From the NCBI RefSeq assembly GCF_000718785.1, contig NZ_JOCA01000025.1, forward strand, positions 1 through 64,000: a stretch of DNA of 64,000 nucleotides, in the 5' to 3' direction. A program made the position numbers and the translations under genes. Positions 8,153-15,852 of the stretch are shown piece by piece. Each line of letters starts with the position of its first letter. Positions within the stretch are counted from its first letter, which is position 1. Under the pieces are notes generated by a model, which saw only the letters and a list, made by a program, of their open reading frames with translations, was not told the origin of the DNA and did not search any database. Source of the stretch: Streptomyces sp. NRRL WC-3626 (GTDB lineage Bacteria > Actinomycetota > Actinomycetes > Streptomycetales > Streptomycetaceae).

Positions 8153-8350
8153 TCCTCTTGGGCGTGGCGAGCATCGCACGCCCCGTTCAAGAGGCCGGAC
8201 GGGCAGCCCGTGACCCGCCCGGAATCCCTGCGGACCTCTCTCACCCACCTGATGTGCTGCGCGTATCGCCGCGCGGGGGTGGTGCATCCCAAGAACCTGT
8301 GCCCGGCGTCGCCGGTCGCGCGGCGCGGAAAGCTGCCCGGCTCTCCGTCC

Positions 8351-8370
8351 GACGAGCTATAGCAAATAGT
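8351..8370 (+). promoter_or_regulatory. Operator copy 3, just upstream of the importer ribosome site
   Basis: GACGAGCTATAGCAAATAGT shares GAGCTaTAGCAAATA-type sequence with copies 1 and 2 (GACGCTGTAGCAAATACC) and abuts the GGAGG of the binding-protein gene. It lies about 200 bases downstream of the promoter copy, so it could act as a roadblock or looping site. Confidence 0.55.
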
Positions 8371-8382
8371 GGAGGATCGACG

Positions 8383-9501
8383 ATGATCTCGCTGTCGAAG
8401 GCAAGCGCTCTGGCCGCTGCCTGCGCGGTCGCTCTGACCGCCTGCGGAGGTTCCTCCGGCGGGGGAGCGTCGGCGACCCCTACGGCGTCGGTCGACGTGG
8501 GCAGGGCGTCGTCCGTCACGCCCCTCGACGCGGCGACGGTCGACCGGGCCGGGAAGCAGGGGTCGGTGCTCCTGTACACCAACGCGGACGCCGACCAGAT
8601 GGCGCCGATCGCCAAGGCCTTCGAGGCGAAGTACGCCGGGATCAAGCTGCGCGTGCTGAACATGAACGACCCGCAGACGTTCCAGCGCTACGCCACGGAG
8701 ACGGCCACCGGTGTGCGCACGGCGGACGTCGTCATGGCCACGGACGCCGTCGGGATGCTGAACTTCGTCGGCGACGGCCATGTGCTCGACTACACCGACC
8801 CCAACCTCGCGAACCTTCCCGAGTACGCCCGGCTCGCCCCGGGCGTCGTCGCCATGTCCGAGGATCCGCTGGTCGCCGTCTACAACACCGCGCTCATCCC
8901 CGAGGACAAGCAGCCGGAAGACCTCGCCTCCCTCGCGAAGCTCTCCCGGTCGATCAAGGGCAAGGTCGGCACCACGGACATCGGCAATCCGCAGTCCTTC
9001 GGCGCCGTCAGCAGCTACGTCACCGAGCACGGCGACGCGGGCTGGAAGAACATCGAGGCCCTCGGCCCCCACACCGGGGTCGAGTCCGGCAACGGCAACC
9101 TGATGCAGAAGCTCGCCCAGGGCGAGTACCAGGCGGCCTACTTCGTCGCCGGATCGGTCCGTGCGCTGATCGAGGGCGACGACGCGGCGAAGATCCTCAA
9201 CTACACGTACCTGACGGACGGCACACCGCTGCTGCCCCGCGCCGTCGCGGTGACCAGGAAGGCCAGCTCACCCGACGCCGGCAAGCTGTTCGTGAACTTC
9301 CTGCTGTCGGTCGAGGGACAGGAGGCCGCCTGCGAGGGCGGATTCACCCCGTACCGCGACGGAGTGGAGTGCGCCTACGGACTTCCCGCCGTCGAAGCGG
9401 TCGTCGGCGCCGACAACCTGATGCTCGGCGGCTACCCGAAGGACATCGTCGAGAACAAGGACGCGATCGTCGCCCGCTGGAAGAAGGCGTTCGGCCGGTG
9501 A
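8383..9501 (+). CDS. ABC transporter substrate-binding lipoprotein (iron/phosphonate/small-acid type, AfuA-like)
   Basis: A 372-residue lipoprotein. The signal is MISLSKASALAAACAVALTAC with lipobox LTAC and Cys21 as the acylation site. The mature part has the class II binding-protein layout of the AfuA/FbpA and 2-aminoethylphosphonate group: GSVLLYTNADADQMAPIAKAFEAKY at the start of lobe 1, then LRVLNMNDPQTFQRY, a DVVMATDAVGM crossover and a GNPQSFG-type segment. It captures the substrate outside the cell and hands it to the fused permease. GGAGG lies 7 bases before the ATG. It overlaps the permease gene by 4 bases. The ligand is unknown; the downstream enzymes suggest a small organic acid. 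Confidence 0.88.
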   Translation: MISLSKASALAAACAVALTACGGSSGGGASATPTASVDVGRASSVTPLDAATVDRAGKQGSVLLYTNADADQMAPIAKAFEAKYAGIKLRVLNMNDPQTFQRYATETATGVRTADVVMATDAVGMLNFVGDGHVLDYTDPNLANLPEYARLAPGVVAMSEDPLVAVYNTALIPEDKQPEDLASLAKLSRSIKGKVGTTDIGNPQSFGAVSSYVTEHGDAGWKNIEALGPHTGVESGNGNLMQKLAQGEYQAAYFVAGSVRALIEGDDAAKILNYTYLTDGTPLLPRAVAVTRKASSPDAGKLFVNFLLSVEGQEAACEGGFTPYRDGVECAYGLPAVEAVVGADNLMLGGYPKDIVENKDAIVARWKKAFGR

Positions 9502-11231
9502 CCGCCACCCCACTGCGGCCGTACAGCCCCCCACCACCCGTGAAACCCCGCCGGCGGCCGCTGTCCACCAACGCGAGCCACTACGTCCTGTGGGCGCTCG
9601 CCCTGCTGGTCATCGTCGGCCCCATCGTGCCCGTCGTCGCCGCCTCCCTGTGGTCCACACCGCTGTACGAGTCGGGCGGCCACTTCACCCGGGACAACTT
9701 CGACGCGCTGTTCACCGACGGCGGTTGGTGGACGGCGGTCGGCAACTCGGTCCTGTTCGCCGCGCTGAACACCGCCGGATCCATCGTCGTGGGGGTCGCC
9801 TGCGCGGTCCTGCTCACCCGCACGGACCTGCCGGGGCGGCGCACCCTGACCACGCTGCTGCTGGTGCCGATCGCGCTGCCCGGACTGGTGCTGATCATCG
9901 GCTGGGCAGCCATGTGGACGCCGGCCGGGTTCGCGTCCTCGTGGCTGGAGACCCACACCTTCCTGAGCATGCCGGTCGACCTCTACAGCATCCCCGGCAT
10001 GGCCATGGTCGGCATGACGGTGGCCTCACCCACGGTGTTCCTGCTGTGCCGCGGCACCCTGCTCTCGATCGACCCCGCCCTGGAGGACGCCGCCCGCACC
10101 CTGGGCGCGGGTCCGCTGCGCAGTCTGCTCTCCGTCAGCCTCCCGCTGATGCGGCCCGCGATCACCAACGCGGCCCTGCTGGTCTTCGCCCTGTCGATGG
10201 AGGTCCTCGGCCTTCCCCTCGTCCTCGGCTTCTCCAGCGAGATCAGCCTGATCTCCACCTACCTCTACGACCACTGGACCAACGACTCCCAGCAGGGCCT
10301 GGTCTCGGCCGGTGCCGTGTTCCTTCTCGTGGCCGTCTCCGCGCTGCTGGTCCTGCGCAACCGACTGGTGGGCGACACCGCCCGGTTCACCACCACCACC
10401 GGTAAACCCGCCGGCGTCCGCGTACTGCGGCTCGGGCCGGTGCGCTGGCTGATGAGCGGCGTACTGGCCCTGTTCCTGGCCGTGTTCGTCGTCGTACCGC
10501 TGGCCGGAGTGGTGCTCGCCGCGTTCACCTCCATCCTCTCGCCCTTCATCTCGCCCTGGAGCGTGCTGACGCTGGACAACTTCTCCGCCGTCTTCGACAA
10601 CCCGCTCTACACCGACTCCATCGTCAACAGCCTGCTCATCGCCGGCGTCGGCGGCGCCCTGACCACCCTGGTCATCGCCGTGCTCTCGGTCGTCGCGCAC
10701 CGCTCGCGGTTCCGGTTCCGCGGCTCGCTGCAGCAGGGCATGCTGTGGCCGCGCATGATGCCCGCCCTGGTCACCGGCATGGCGTTCTTCTGGAGCTTCG
10801 CCCTGCTGGACAGGTCCGGGGCGATCCGGGCGAGTCTGTGGGGGATCGGCATCGCCTTCGCCGTGCGCAGCCTCGCCCTCGGCTACAGCGCCTTCTACCC
10901 GGCACTCGCCGGCATCGGCGCCGACCTGGACCATGCCGCCCGCACCTCAGGTGCCTCCTGGTGGACGGCCATGCGCACGGTCGTACTCCGCCTCGTCGCA
11001 CCCGCGATGGGCGCCTCCTTCGTGCTGCTGTTCGTCGCCATGCTGGGCGACGCCGAACCGGCCGTCTTCCTCGTCACCGACGAGACGCCCGTACTCGGGC
11101 TCACCATGCTGCAACTGGCAGCGACAAGCATCGGCGGGAGTGTCGCCGCGTTGGGAGTGATCCAGATGGTCATCACGCTGGTCGTACTGGGCGCGGGCCG
11201 CGCCCTGCTGGGGGTGCGTCCGCGTGCCTGA
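9498..11231 (+). CDS. ABC transporter permease with two fused membrane domains (FbpB-like)
   Basis: A 577-residue membrane protein made of two homologous halves of about six helices each. Each half has an EAA loop that docks on the ATPase: EDAARTLGAGPLRSLLSVSLP near residue 200 and DHAARTSGASWWTAMRTVVL near 480. Such fused permeases are typical of Fe3+, thiamine, spermidine-like and phosphonate importers that use AfuA-type binding proteins. The GTG start overlaps the stop of the binding-protein gene and the 3' end overlaps the ATPase gene by 8 bases, so the three are made together. No substrate-deciding residue can be recognised. Confidence 0.9.
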   Translation: MTATPLRPYSPPPPVKPRRRPLSTNASHYVLWALALLVIVGPIVPVVAASLWSTPLYESGGHFTRDNFDALFTDGGWWTAVGNSVLFAALNTAGSIVVGVACAVLLTRTDLPGRRTLTTLLLVPIALPGLVLIIGWAAMWTPAGFASSWLETHTFLSMPVDLYSIPGMAMVGMTVASPTVFLLCRGTLLSIDPALEDAARTLGAGPLRSLLSVSLPLMRPAITNAALLVFALSMEVLGLPLVLGFSSEISLISTYLYDHWTNDSQQGLVSAGAVFLLVAVSALLVLRNRLVGDTARFTTTTGKPAGVRVLRLGPVRWLMSGVLALFLAVFVVVPLAGVVLAAFTSILSPFISPWSVLTLDNFSAVFDNPLYTDSIVNSLLIAGVGGALTTLVIAVLSVVAHRSRFRFRGSLQQGMLWPRMMPALVTGMAFFWSFALLDRSGAIRASLWGIGIAFAVRSLALGYSAFYPALAGIGADLDHAARTSGASWWTAMRTVVLRLVAPAMGASFVLLFVAMLGDAEPAVFLVTDETPVLGLTMLQLAATSIGGSVAALGVIQMVITLVVLGAGRALLGVRPRA

Positions 11232-12363
11232 CCTCCACCTGAACGGCCTCACCAAGAAGTTCGGCCGGCACACCGCGCTGCACGAACTGTCGCTGACCGT
11301 CCACGACGGTGAGATCTTCACCCTGCTGGGCCCCAGCGGCTGCGGGAAGTCGACCACGCTGTGGTCCGTCGCCGGGCTGCACCGGCCGGACTCGGGCAGC
11401 ATCGCCTTCGGTGACCGCGTCGTCTTCGACCACGGCCGCATCGACACCGAGCCGGAGCACCGCAACTGCGGTGTGGTGTTCCAGTCGTACGCCATCTGGC
11501 CGCACCTGTCGGTCGCCGCCAACGTCGGCTACCCCCTCAAGCTCCGCAGGACACCGAAGGCGCAGCGCGAGCGGCGGGTGCGGGAGGTCCTCGACCTGGT
11601 GGAACTGGGGGACCACGCCGGGGCGTACCCCCATCAGCTCTCCGGCGGGCAGCAGCAACGGGTCGCCCTGGCCCGCGCGCTGGCCCACCCGCCCGACATG
11701 CTGCTGCTGGACGAGCCGTTCTCCAACCTGGACGCCAAACTCCGCGACCGCTCACGCCAGTGGCTGAAGAACCTCCAGTCCCAGGTCGGCGTCACCACCG
11801 TCTTCGTCACCCACGACCAGGACGAGGCCCTGTCGGTCAGCGACCGTGTCGCCGTCATGAACCGGGGCCGGGTGCACCAGGTCGGCACCCCCGACGAGAT
11901 CTACGACCGTCCCGCCGACCTGTTCGTCGCCGACTTCGTCGGCACCGCCAACATCCTCACCGCCACCATCACCGAGGCAGACGGCAGCCACGCCCTGATC
12001 CGCGTCGACGGTCTCGGCCGGCCGCTGCGCGTCCCGCACACCGGCACGCACCTGGGCGGCGCACGCGTCTGTATCCGGCCCGAGAACATCGACATCCACC
12101 GCCCCGGCGCCGCCGGCAGCACACCACCGGACGCGCTGACCGTCACGGTGGAGAACCGGGCCTACCTGGGCGACCACTACCGCTACACCGTCCGCGTCGG
12201 CGCCACCCCGGTCACGGTCACCACCACCCGCCCCGTCGCCGACGGCGAACTCACCATCAGCCTCCCTCCGGAGGACATCCGTGTCTTCCCGCAGGAGACC
12301 CCCATGGACGTCCCCGAGGACGCCCCTTCGCACGAGGAGAACCCGCATGCCTCCGTCCACTGA
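11224..12363 (+). CDS. ABC transporter ATP-binding protein (importer, TOBE-containing)
   Basis: A 379-residue ATPase. Walker A GPSGCGKST (36-44), Q-loop Gln87 in VVFQSYAIWPH, signature LSGGQ (139-143), Walker B LLLDEP with Glu164, and H-loop VTHDQDEAL are all present. The C-terminal 140 residues form a TOBE/OB-like regulatory domain (VCIRPENIDIHRP) as in the MalK/PotA/FbpC group. The GTG start lies inside the permease 3' end. Its last 17 bases overlap the AtuA-family gene, showing that transport and metabolism share one mRNA. Confidence 0.93.
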   Translation: MPDLHLNGLTKKFGRHTALHELSLTVHDGEIFTLLGPSGCGKSTTLWSVAGLHRPDSGSIAFGDRVVFDHGRIDTEPEHRNCGVVFQSYAIWPHLSVAANVGYPLKLRRTPKAQRERRVREVLDLVELGDHAGAYPHQLSGGQQQRVALARALAHPPDMLLLDEPFSNLDAKLRDRSRQWLKNLQSQVGVTTVFVTHDQDEALSVSDRVAVMNRGRVHQVGTPDEIYDRPADLFVADFVGTANILTATITEADGSHALIRVDGLGRPLRVPHTGTHLGGARVCIRPENIDIHRPGAAGSTPPDALTVTVENRAYLGDHYRYTVRVGATPVTVTTTRPVADGELTISLPPEDIRVFPQETPMDVPEDAPSHEENPHASVH

Positions 12364-13738
12364 CCCCGCCCCGCAGGTCCGGGTCCTGTCACCCAGCGGC
12401 ATGCTCGGCGCCGGGTTCGCCCCGGAGACCATCGAGTACGGCCTGACCCTGAACCCCGACGTCATCGCGATCGACGGCGGCTCCACCGACTCCGGCCCGT
12501 ACTACCTCGGCGCCGGCGTCGCCAAGACCACCGCGGCCGCCGTCCGCCGGGACCTCGACATCCTGCTGCGGGCCGCCGCCGGCGCCGGCATCCCTCTGCT
12601 GGTGGGCTCCTGCGGCACCAGCGGCACCGACTCCGGCGTCGACTGGGTCGCCGGAATCGCCGAGAGCGTCATGGCCGAGGCCGGCCTCGATCTGCGGATC
12701 GCCCGCGTCTACAGCGAGCAGGACCCCGCCTTCCTCAAGGAGGAGCTCGGCGCCGGCCGCATCCGGCCGCTGGCCCCGCACGGACCGCTGGAACCCGACA
12801 CCCTGGAGAGCTGCGCGCACATCGTCGGCATGATGGGCCACGAACCCTTCGCCGACGCCATCGAAGCGGGCGCCCAGGTGGTCCTGGCCGGACGGGCCAC
12901 CGACACCGCCCTCGCCGCCGCCGTCCCGCTGATGCGCGGCATGCCGGCCGGTCCCGCCTGGCACGCCGCCAAGGTCGTCGAGTGCGGCGGCCAGTGCACC
13001 ACCGACCCGCGGGCCGGCGGTGTCCTGGCCACCATCGACGCCGGCGGCTTCGTCATCGAACCCCTCGACCCGGCCAACGTCTGCACCCCCGCGTCCGTCG
13101 CGGCCCACATGCTCTACGAGACGGCCAACCCCTTCCGCATGCGCGAACCGGCCGGCACCCTCGACGTCTCCGACGCCACCTACACCGCCCTGGACCACCG
13201 CCGCGTACGGGTGGAGGGCTCACGCTTCGAGCCCGCCGCCCAGCACACCATCAAGCTGGAGGGTGCCCGCGTCACCGGCTACGAGACCGTCTCCTTCACC
13301 GGTATCCGCGACCCCTACATCACCGCGCACATCGACCGCTGGGCCGCACTCCTGCGCACCCTCGTCACCGACCGGGTCCGCCAGACCCTCGGTCTGAGCG
13401 ACGACGACTACGCCCTGGACATCCGCCTCTACGGCCACAACGCGATCCTCGAGGCCGGCGACCCGGACACCACCCCGCCCCGTGAGGTCGGCGTCATGCT
13501 CCTGGTCAACGCCCCCTCCCAGGCCACCGCCACGGCCATCGCCAAGGTCGCCAACCCGCTGATGCTGCACCTGCCGCTGCCCGAGATGCAGTATCTGCCG
13601 AGCTTCGCCTTCGCCACCTCCCCGGCGGAGACCGAGCGCGGGCCCGCCTACGAGTTCGTCCTCAACCACGCCGTCGACGTGGACTCACCCACCGGCATGT
13701 TCCGCACCCACCACGCCCACGAGGACACCCATGTCTGA
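12347..13738 (+). CDS. AtuA family protein (DUF1446, acyclic terpene utilization-like)
   Basis: A 463-residue cytoplasmic protein of the AtuA/DUF1446 family: VRVLSPSGMLGAGFAPETIEYG at the N-terminus, then AIDGGSTDSGPYYLG, LLVGSCGTSGTDSGVDW and GHEPFADAI. These Gly/Ser/Asp-rich loops look like a ligand- or acyl-CoA-binding pocket. AtuA itself belongs to citronellol/geraniol degradation in Pseudomonas, but most actinobacterial relatives sit, as here, beside DUF4387 and transport genes, where their reaction is not established. GAGGAG precedes the ATG by 7 bases. It overlaps both neighbours and so forms one operon with the importer. Confidence 0.85.
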   Translation: MPPSTDPAPQVRVLSPSGMLGAGFAPETIEYGLTLNPDVIAIDGGSTDSGPYYLGAGVAKTTAAAVRRDLDILLRAAAGAGIPLLVGSCGTSGTDSGVDWVAGIAESVMAEAGLDLRIARVYSEQDPAFLKEELGAGRIRPLAPHGPLEPDTLESCAHIVGMMGHEPFADAIEAGAQVVLAGRATDTALAAAVPLMRGMPAGPAWHAAKVVECGGQCTTDPRAGGVLATIDAGGFVIEPLDPANVCTPASVAAHMLYETANPFRMREPAGTLDVSDATYTALDHRRVRVEGSRFEPAAQHTIKLEGARVTGYETVSFTGIRDPYITAHIDRWAALLRTLVTDRVRQTLGLSDDDYALDIRLYGHNAILEAGDPDTTPPREVGVMLLVNAPSQATATAIAKVANPLMLHLPLPEMQYLPSFAFATSPAETERGPAYEFVLNHAVDVDSPTGMFRTHHAHEDTHV

Positions 13739-14066
13739 CCGCACCCCCGCCCCGTCCGTCCTCGGTGACCTCGCGATCGAGGTGCGGTCCAAGAACGCCG
13801 GACCCTTCTGGGTCACCATGGAGACGTTCATGAAGGACAGCGCCGGTTACGCCATCGCCGCCGACGACACCTTCCTCAACGAGCAGGTGATCGCCGACCT
13901 CTACGGAGTCGACGCCGCCCAGGTCCAGTTCTTCCGCATTCCCTCGCTGAACGTCGTGAAGATCTCCTTCCCGCGCCCCGTCACCCAGGCCGGCGTCCGC
14001 GACCGCGACATCCACGCCGGCCAGCACCACGTACCCCTGGCCACCCTCGAGCTGCCGCGGACGTGA
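13731..14066 (+). CDS. DUF4387 family protein
   Basis: A 111-residue protein matching DUF4387: LAIEVRSKNAGPFWVTMETFM, DDTFLNEQVIADLYGV and LNVVKISFPRPVTQAGVRDRDIH. In other genomes this small domain is either fused to or encoded directly beside AtuA/DUF1446 proteins, so the two likely form one enzyme. Here it overlaps the AtuA-family gene by 8 bases. No catalytic residues are known. It is the last intact gene of the importer operon; downstream sequence is a broken aldolase and then the IS. Confidence 0.85.
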   Translation: MSDRTPAPSVLGDLAIEVRSKNAGPFWVTMETFMKDSAGYAIAADDTFLNEQVIADLYGVDAAQVQFFRIPSLNVVKISFPRPVTQAGVRDRDIHAGQHHVPLATLELPRT

Positions 14067-14099
14067 CGACGGACTCCGCGAAGCACGGCACGCCCCGAC

Positions 14100-14357
14100 G
14101 TGATCGGCGCCGCCCACAGCCACTCGGTGTGCGGCAAGGCCCTGTCCGCCACCACCCAGCGACTCGAACCCCTCACCCAGGACGTGTGCGCCTTCTACGA
14201 AGACCACGGCGTCCACGAGGACTACTCAGGGGTGGCCGACGACCCCGAGGAGGGCCGCCGCATCGCCGGGGCGCTGGGGGTTCGAGCCGGCGGGCTGGTT
14301 CCAGTTCCAGCCCTGTTCGAACAGATCTCGCGCACCGACCCCGACCTCTTCGACTAG
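14100..14357 (+). pseudogene. Class II aldolase/adducin gene, deleted at the 5' end and in the middle
   Basis: The reading IGAAHSHSVCGKALSATTQ followed by LTQDVCAFYEDHGVHEDYSGV and PEEGRRIAGALG is the zinc-binding core of class II aldolases, with two of the His ligands in AHSHS. The usual next 60-70 residues, including the RNHG loop with the third zinc His, are missing; the sequence jumps to the family's C-terminal end. There GWFQFQP is readable only in a shifted frame, while LFEQISRTDPDLFD closes the gene in the first frame. The first ~100 residues are also absent. The enzyme is surely dead. It was probably the third enzyme of the importer operon. Bases 14067-14099 hold no other gene. Confidence 0.8.
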
Positions 14358-14377
14358 GCCCTGTCCGGCGGATCATG
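14357..14377 (+). repeat. Left terminal inverted repeat of the IS
   Basis: GGCCCTGTCCGGCGGATCAT followed by G. It matches the reverse complement of the right end (15758-15778) at 20 of 21 positions. Confidence 0.85.
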
Positions 14378-14410
14378 TGACTGTCGGACCTTTGGCTCGT
14401 TGTTCCCGTC

Positions 14411-15291
14411 ATGGGGCGGGGCGATCTGACGAACGCGGAGTGGGTCCGGCTGGCGCCGCATCTGCCGGTGCCGGGACAGCGTGGCGGACGTTGGAACGAT
14501 CACCGCCAGGTGATCAACGGGATCCTGTTCCGTGTCCGAACGGGCATACCGTGGCGGGACCTTCCTGAGCGTTTCGGCAGCTGGAAGACCGTCTATGAAC
14601 GACACCGGCGCTGGTCGGCGGACGGCACGTGGGACCGGATCCTGCGTGCCGTCCAGGCCGACGCCGACCTGGCGGGCCGGATCGACTGGAGCATGGTCAG
14701 CGTCGACTCGACGTCCTGCCGTGCCCATCAGCACGCGGCCGGGGCACGCAAGAAGAAGCCACGCGTCCCGAAAAAAGGACGACGCCCCGGCACCACCGCC
14801 CCGACGAGGGACTCGGACGGTCCCGGGGCGGCCTGACCTGCAAGATCCACCTTGTCGGCGAAGGGGGATGCCGCCCGCTGGCCTTCCTGGTCACGCCGGG
14901 CCAGTGGGGTGACGCACCGCAGATGATCGAGGTCCTGGAGCGAATCCGGGTGCCGCGCCCGCAGGGCGGACGGCCGCGAACACGGCCCGACCACCTCGGT
15001 GGCGACAAGGCATACAGCTCACGCCGCAATCGCCGCTACCTGCGAAGGCGCCAGATCAAGCACACCATTCCCGAACCAAAGGACCAGCGGGCCAACCGCA
15101 AACGGCGTGGCAGCAAGGGCGGCCGGCCCACCGGCTTCGACAGCGAGATCTACAAACGCCGCAACGAGGTCGAGCGGACAATCAACCGGCTCAAGAACGC
15201 GCGGGCCGTCGCGACCCGTTACGACAAGCGGGCCTATGTCTTCCACGGGACCGTCACCGCAGCAACCATCCGCCTATGGCTTCGCCCATGA
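14411..15291 (+). CDS. IS5 family transposase, two overlapping frames joined by frameshifting
   Basis: The first frame (14411-14836) encodes the HTH-containing N-terminal part (LTNAEWVRLAPHLP, GIPWRDLPERFGSW) and the first catalytic Asp in SVDSTSCRAHQHAAGA. At a run of six A (14771-14776) the reading must slip one base back to continue as GRSRGGLTCKIHLV, with the second Asp in LGGDKAYSS and the Glu in RRNEVERTINRLK. All three DDE residues survive. Slippage at A-runs, on the ribosome or during transcription, is the known way this group makes full transposase, so the element may still be active. The stop at 15289-15291 lies inside the internal end-repeat. Confidence 0.85.
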
Positions 15292-15305
15292 TCCGGAGGA
15301 CGGGA
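15287..15305 (+). repeat. Internal degenerate copy of the IS right-end repeat
   Basis: CATGATCCGGAGGACGGGA matches the outer right end CATGATCCGCCGGACAGTG at 14 of 19 positions, including the first nine. It overlaps the transposase stop codon, the normal place for the right end of such an element. Confidence 0.55.
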
Positions 15306-15333
15306 TGGGCGCCCTGATCCGAGGCGGAAACGC

Positions 15334-15744
15334 TCAGCGCGCGTCGAATGCCGCCTGCAACGCGTCCTCTGTGGGAGCTATGACAACCGCGTTTCCCTGA
15401 AGCTCCGCAGGAAGATGACGACGCTCCTTCTCGTCGAAGATCAGTGCCCCACCGTCCTGGGGGACGATTGAGGCTCCGAGGGCTTCCGCCAGCCCGGCGA
15501 GCACGCCGAGCATCGCGCCACGGGCAAAGTGCGTCGCCGTCACGCACGGCATCCCACTTTCGCCGTGGGACTCGTGGTACAGGTCGGCTTCGCCCCCGTC
15601 CTTTGCGCGGAGCTGGGAGAAGCCCTCCTCCAGGCCACCCGCCACCACGTACGGCTCCGTCACATGCCGAAACTGTTCGGCATCCAACGCGACAACCTCG
15701 CCGTCTACGAACCGGAGCAGGAAGATGCTGTAGCTCACAGACAC
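15334..15744 (-). CDS. Hypothetical protein carried inside the IS
   Basis: A 136-residue soluble, acidic protein starting on GTG with a weak ribosome site. It begins SVSYSIFLLRFVDGEVV, has an HVTEPYVVAGGLEEGF segment, a DGGEADLY strand, a small-residue helix (ARGAMLGVLAGLAEALGA) and a QDGGALIFDEKER strand. I recognise no catalytic motif and give no function. The gene is on the opposite strand to the transposase, between the internal and outer right-end repeats. It is therefore either a passenger picked up when the element used a distant end, or chromosomal sequence trapped between two elements' ends. Confidence 0.65.
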   Translation of the reverse strand: MSVSYSIFLLRFVDGEVVALDAEQFRHVTEPYVVAGGLEEGFSQLRAKDGGEADLYHESHGESGMPCVTATHFARGAMLGVLAGLAEALGASIVPQDGGALIFDEKERRHLPAELQGNAVVIAPTEDALQAAFDAR

Positions 15745-15757
15745 ACTCTGCCATCGC

Positions 15758-15778
15758 CATGATCCGCCGGACAGTGCC
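15758..15778 (-). repeat. Right terminal inverted repeat of the IS
   Basis: CATGATCCGCCGGACAGTGC followed by C, the reverse complement of the left end with one mismatch. It is followed by TA, the likely target duplication. Confidence 0.85.
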
Positions 15779-15794
15779 TAGCGCCGGACAAGTG

Positions 15795-15829
15795 CCGGGG
15801 GGCCGCCGACCCGGTCGGCGGCCCCCCGG
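15795..15829 (-). terminator. Very strong hairpin terminator after the dehydrogenase operon
   Basis: The 17-base arms at 15795-15811 and 15813-15829 (CCGGGGGGCCGCCGACC and its exact complement) flank a single base. It lies 24 bases past the stop of the minus-strand dehydrogenase gene and 16 bases outside the IS, shielding each from the other. Confidence 0.85.
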
Positions 15830-15852
15830 CCGTCGGTGTGCGGGACTGCCCG

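Larger units (their letters stand above)
14357..15778 (+). mobile_element. IS5-type insertion element with an extra passenger gene
   Basis: The element is bounded by 21-base inverted repeats with one mismatch and by a TA on both sides (14355-14356 and 15779-15780), the usual target duplication of the IS5/IS427 group. It carries a two-frame DDE transposase at the left and an unrelated 136-codon gene on the opposite strand at the right. A second, degenerate copy of the right-end repeat (15287-15305) lies directly after the transposase, where the right end of a simple element would be expected. It interrupts the region between the broken aldolase and the dehydrogenase genes. Confidence 0.85.
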
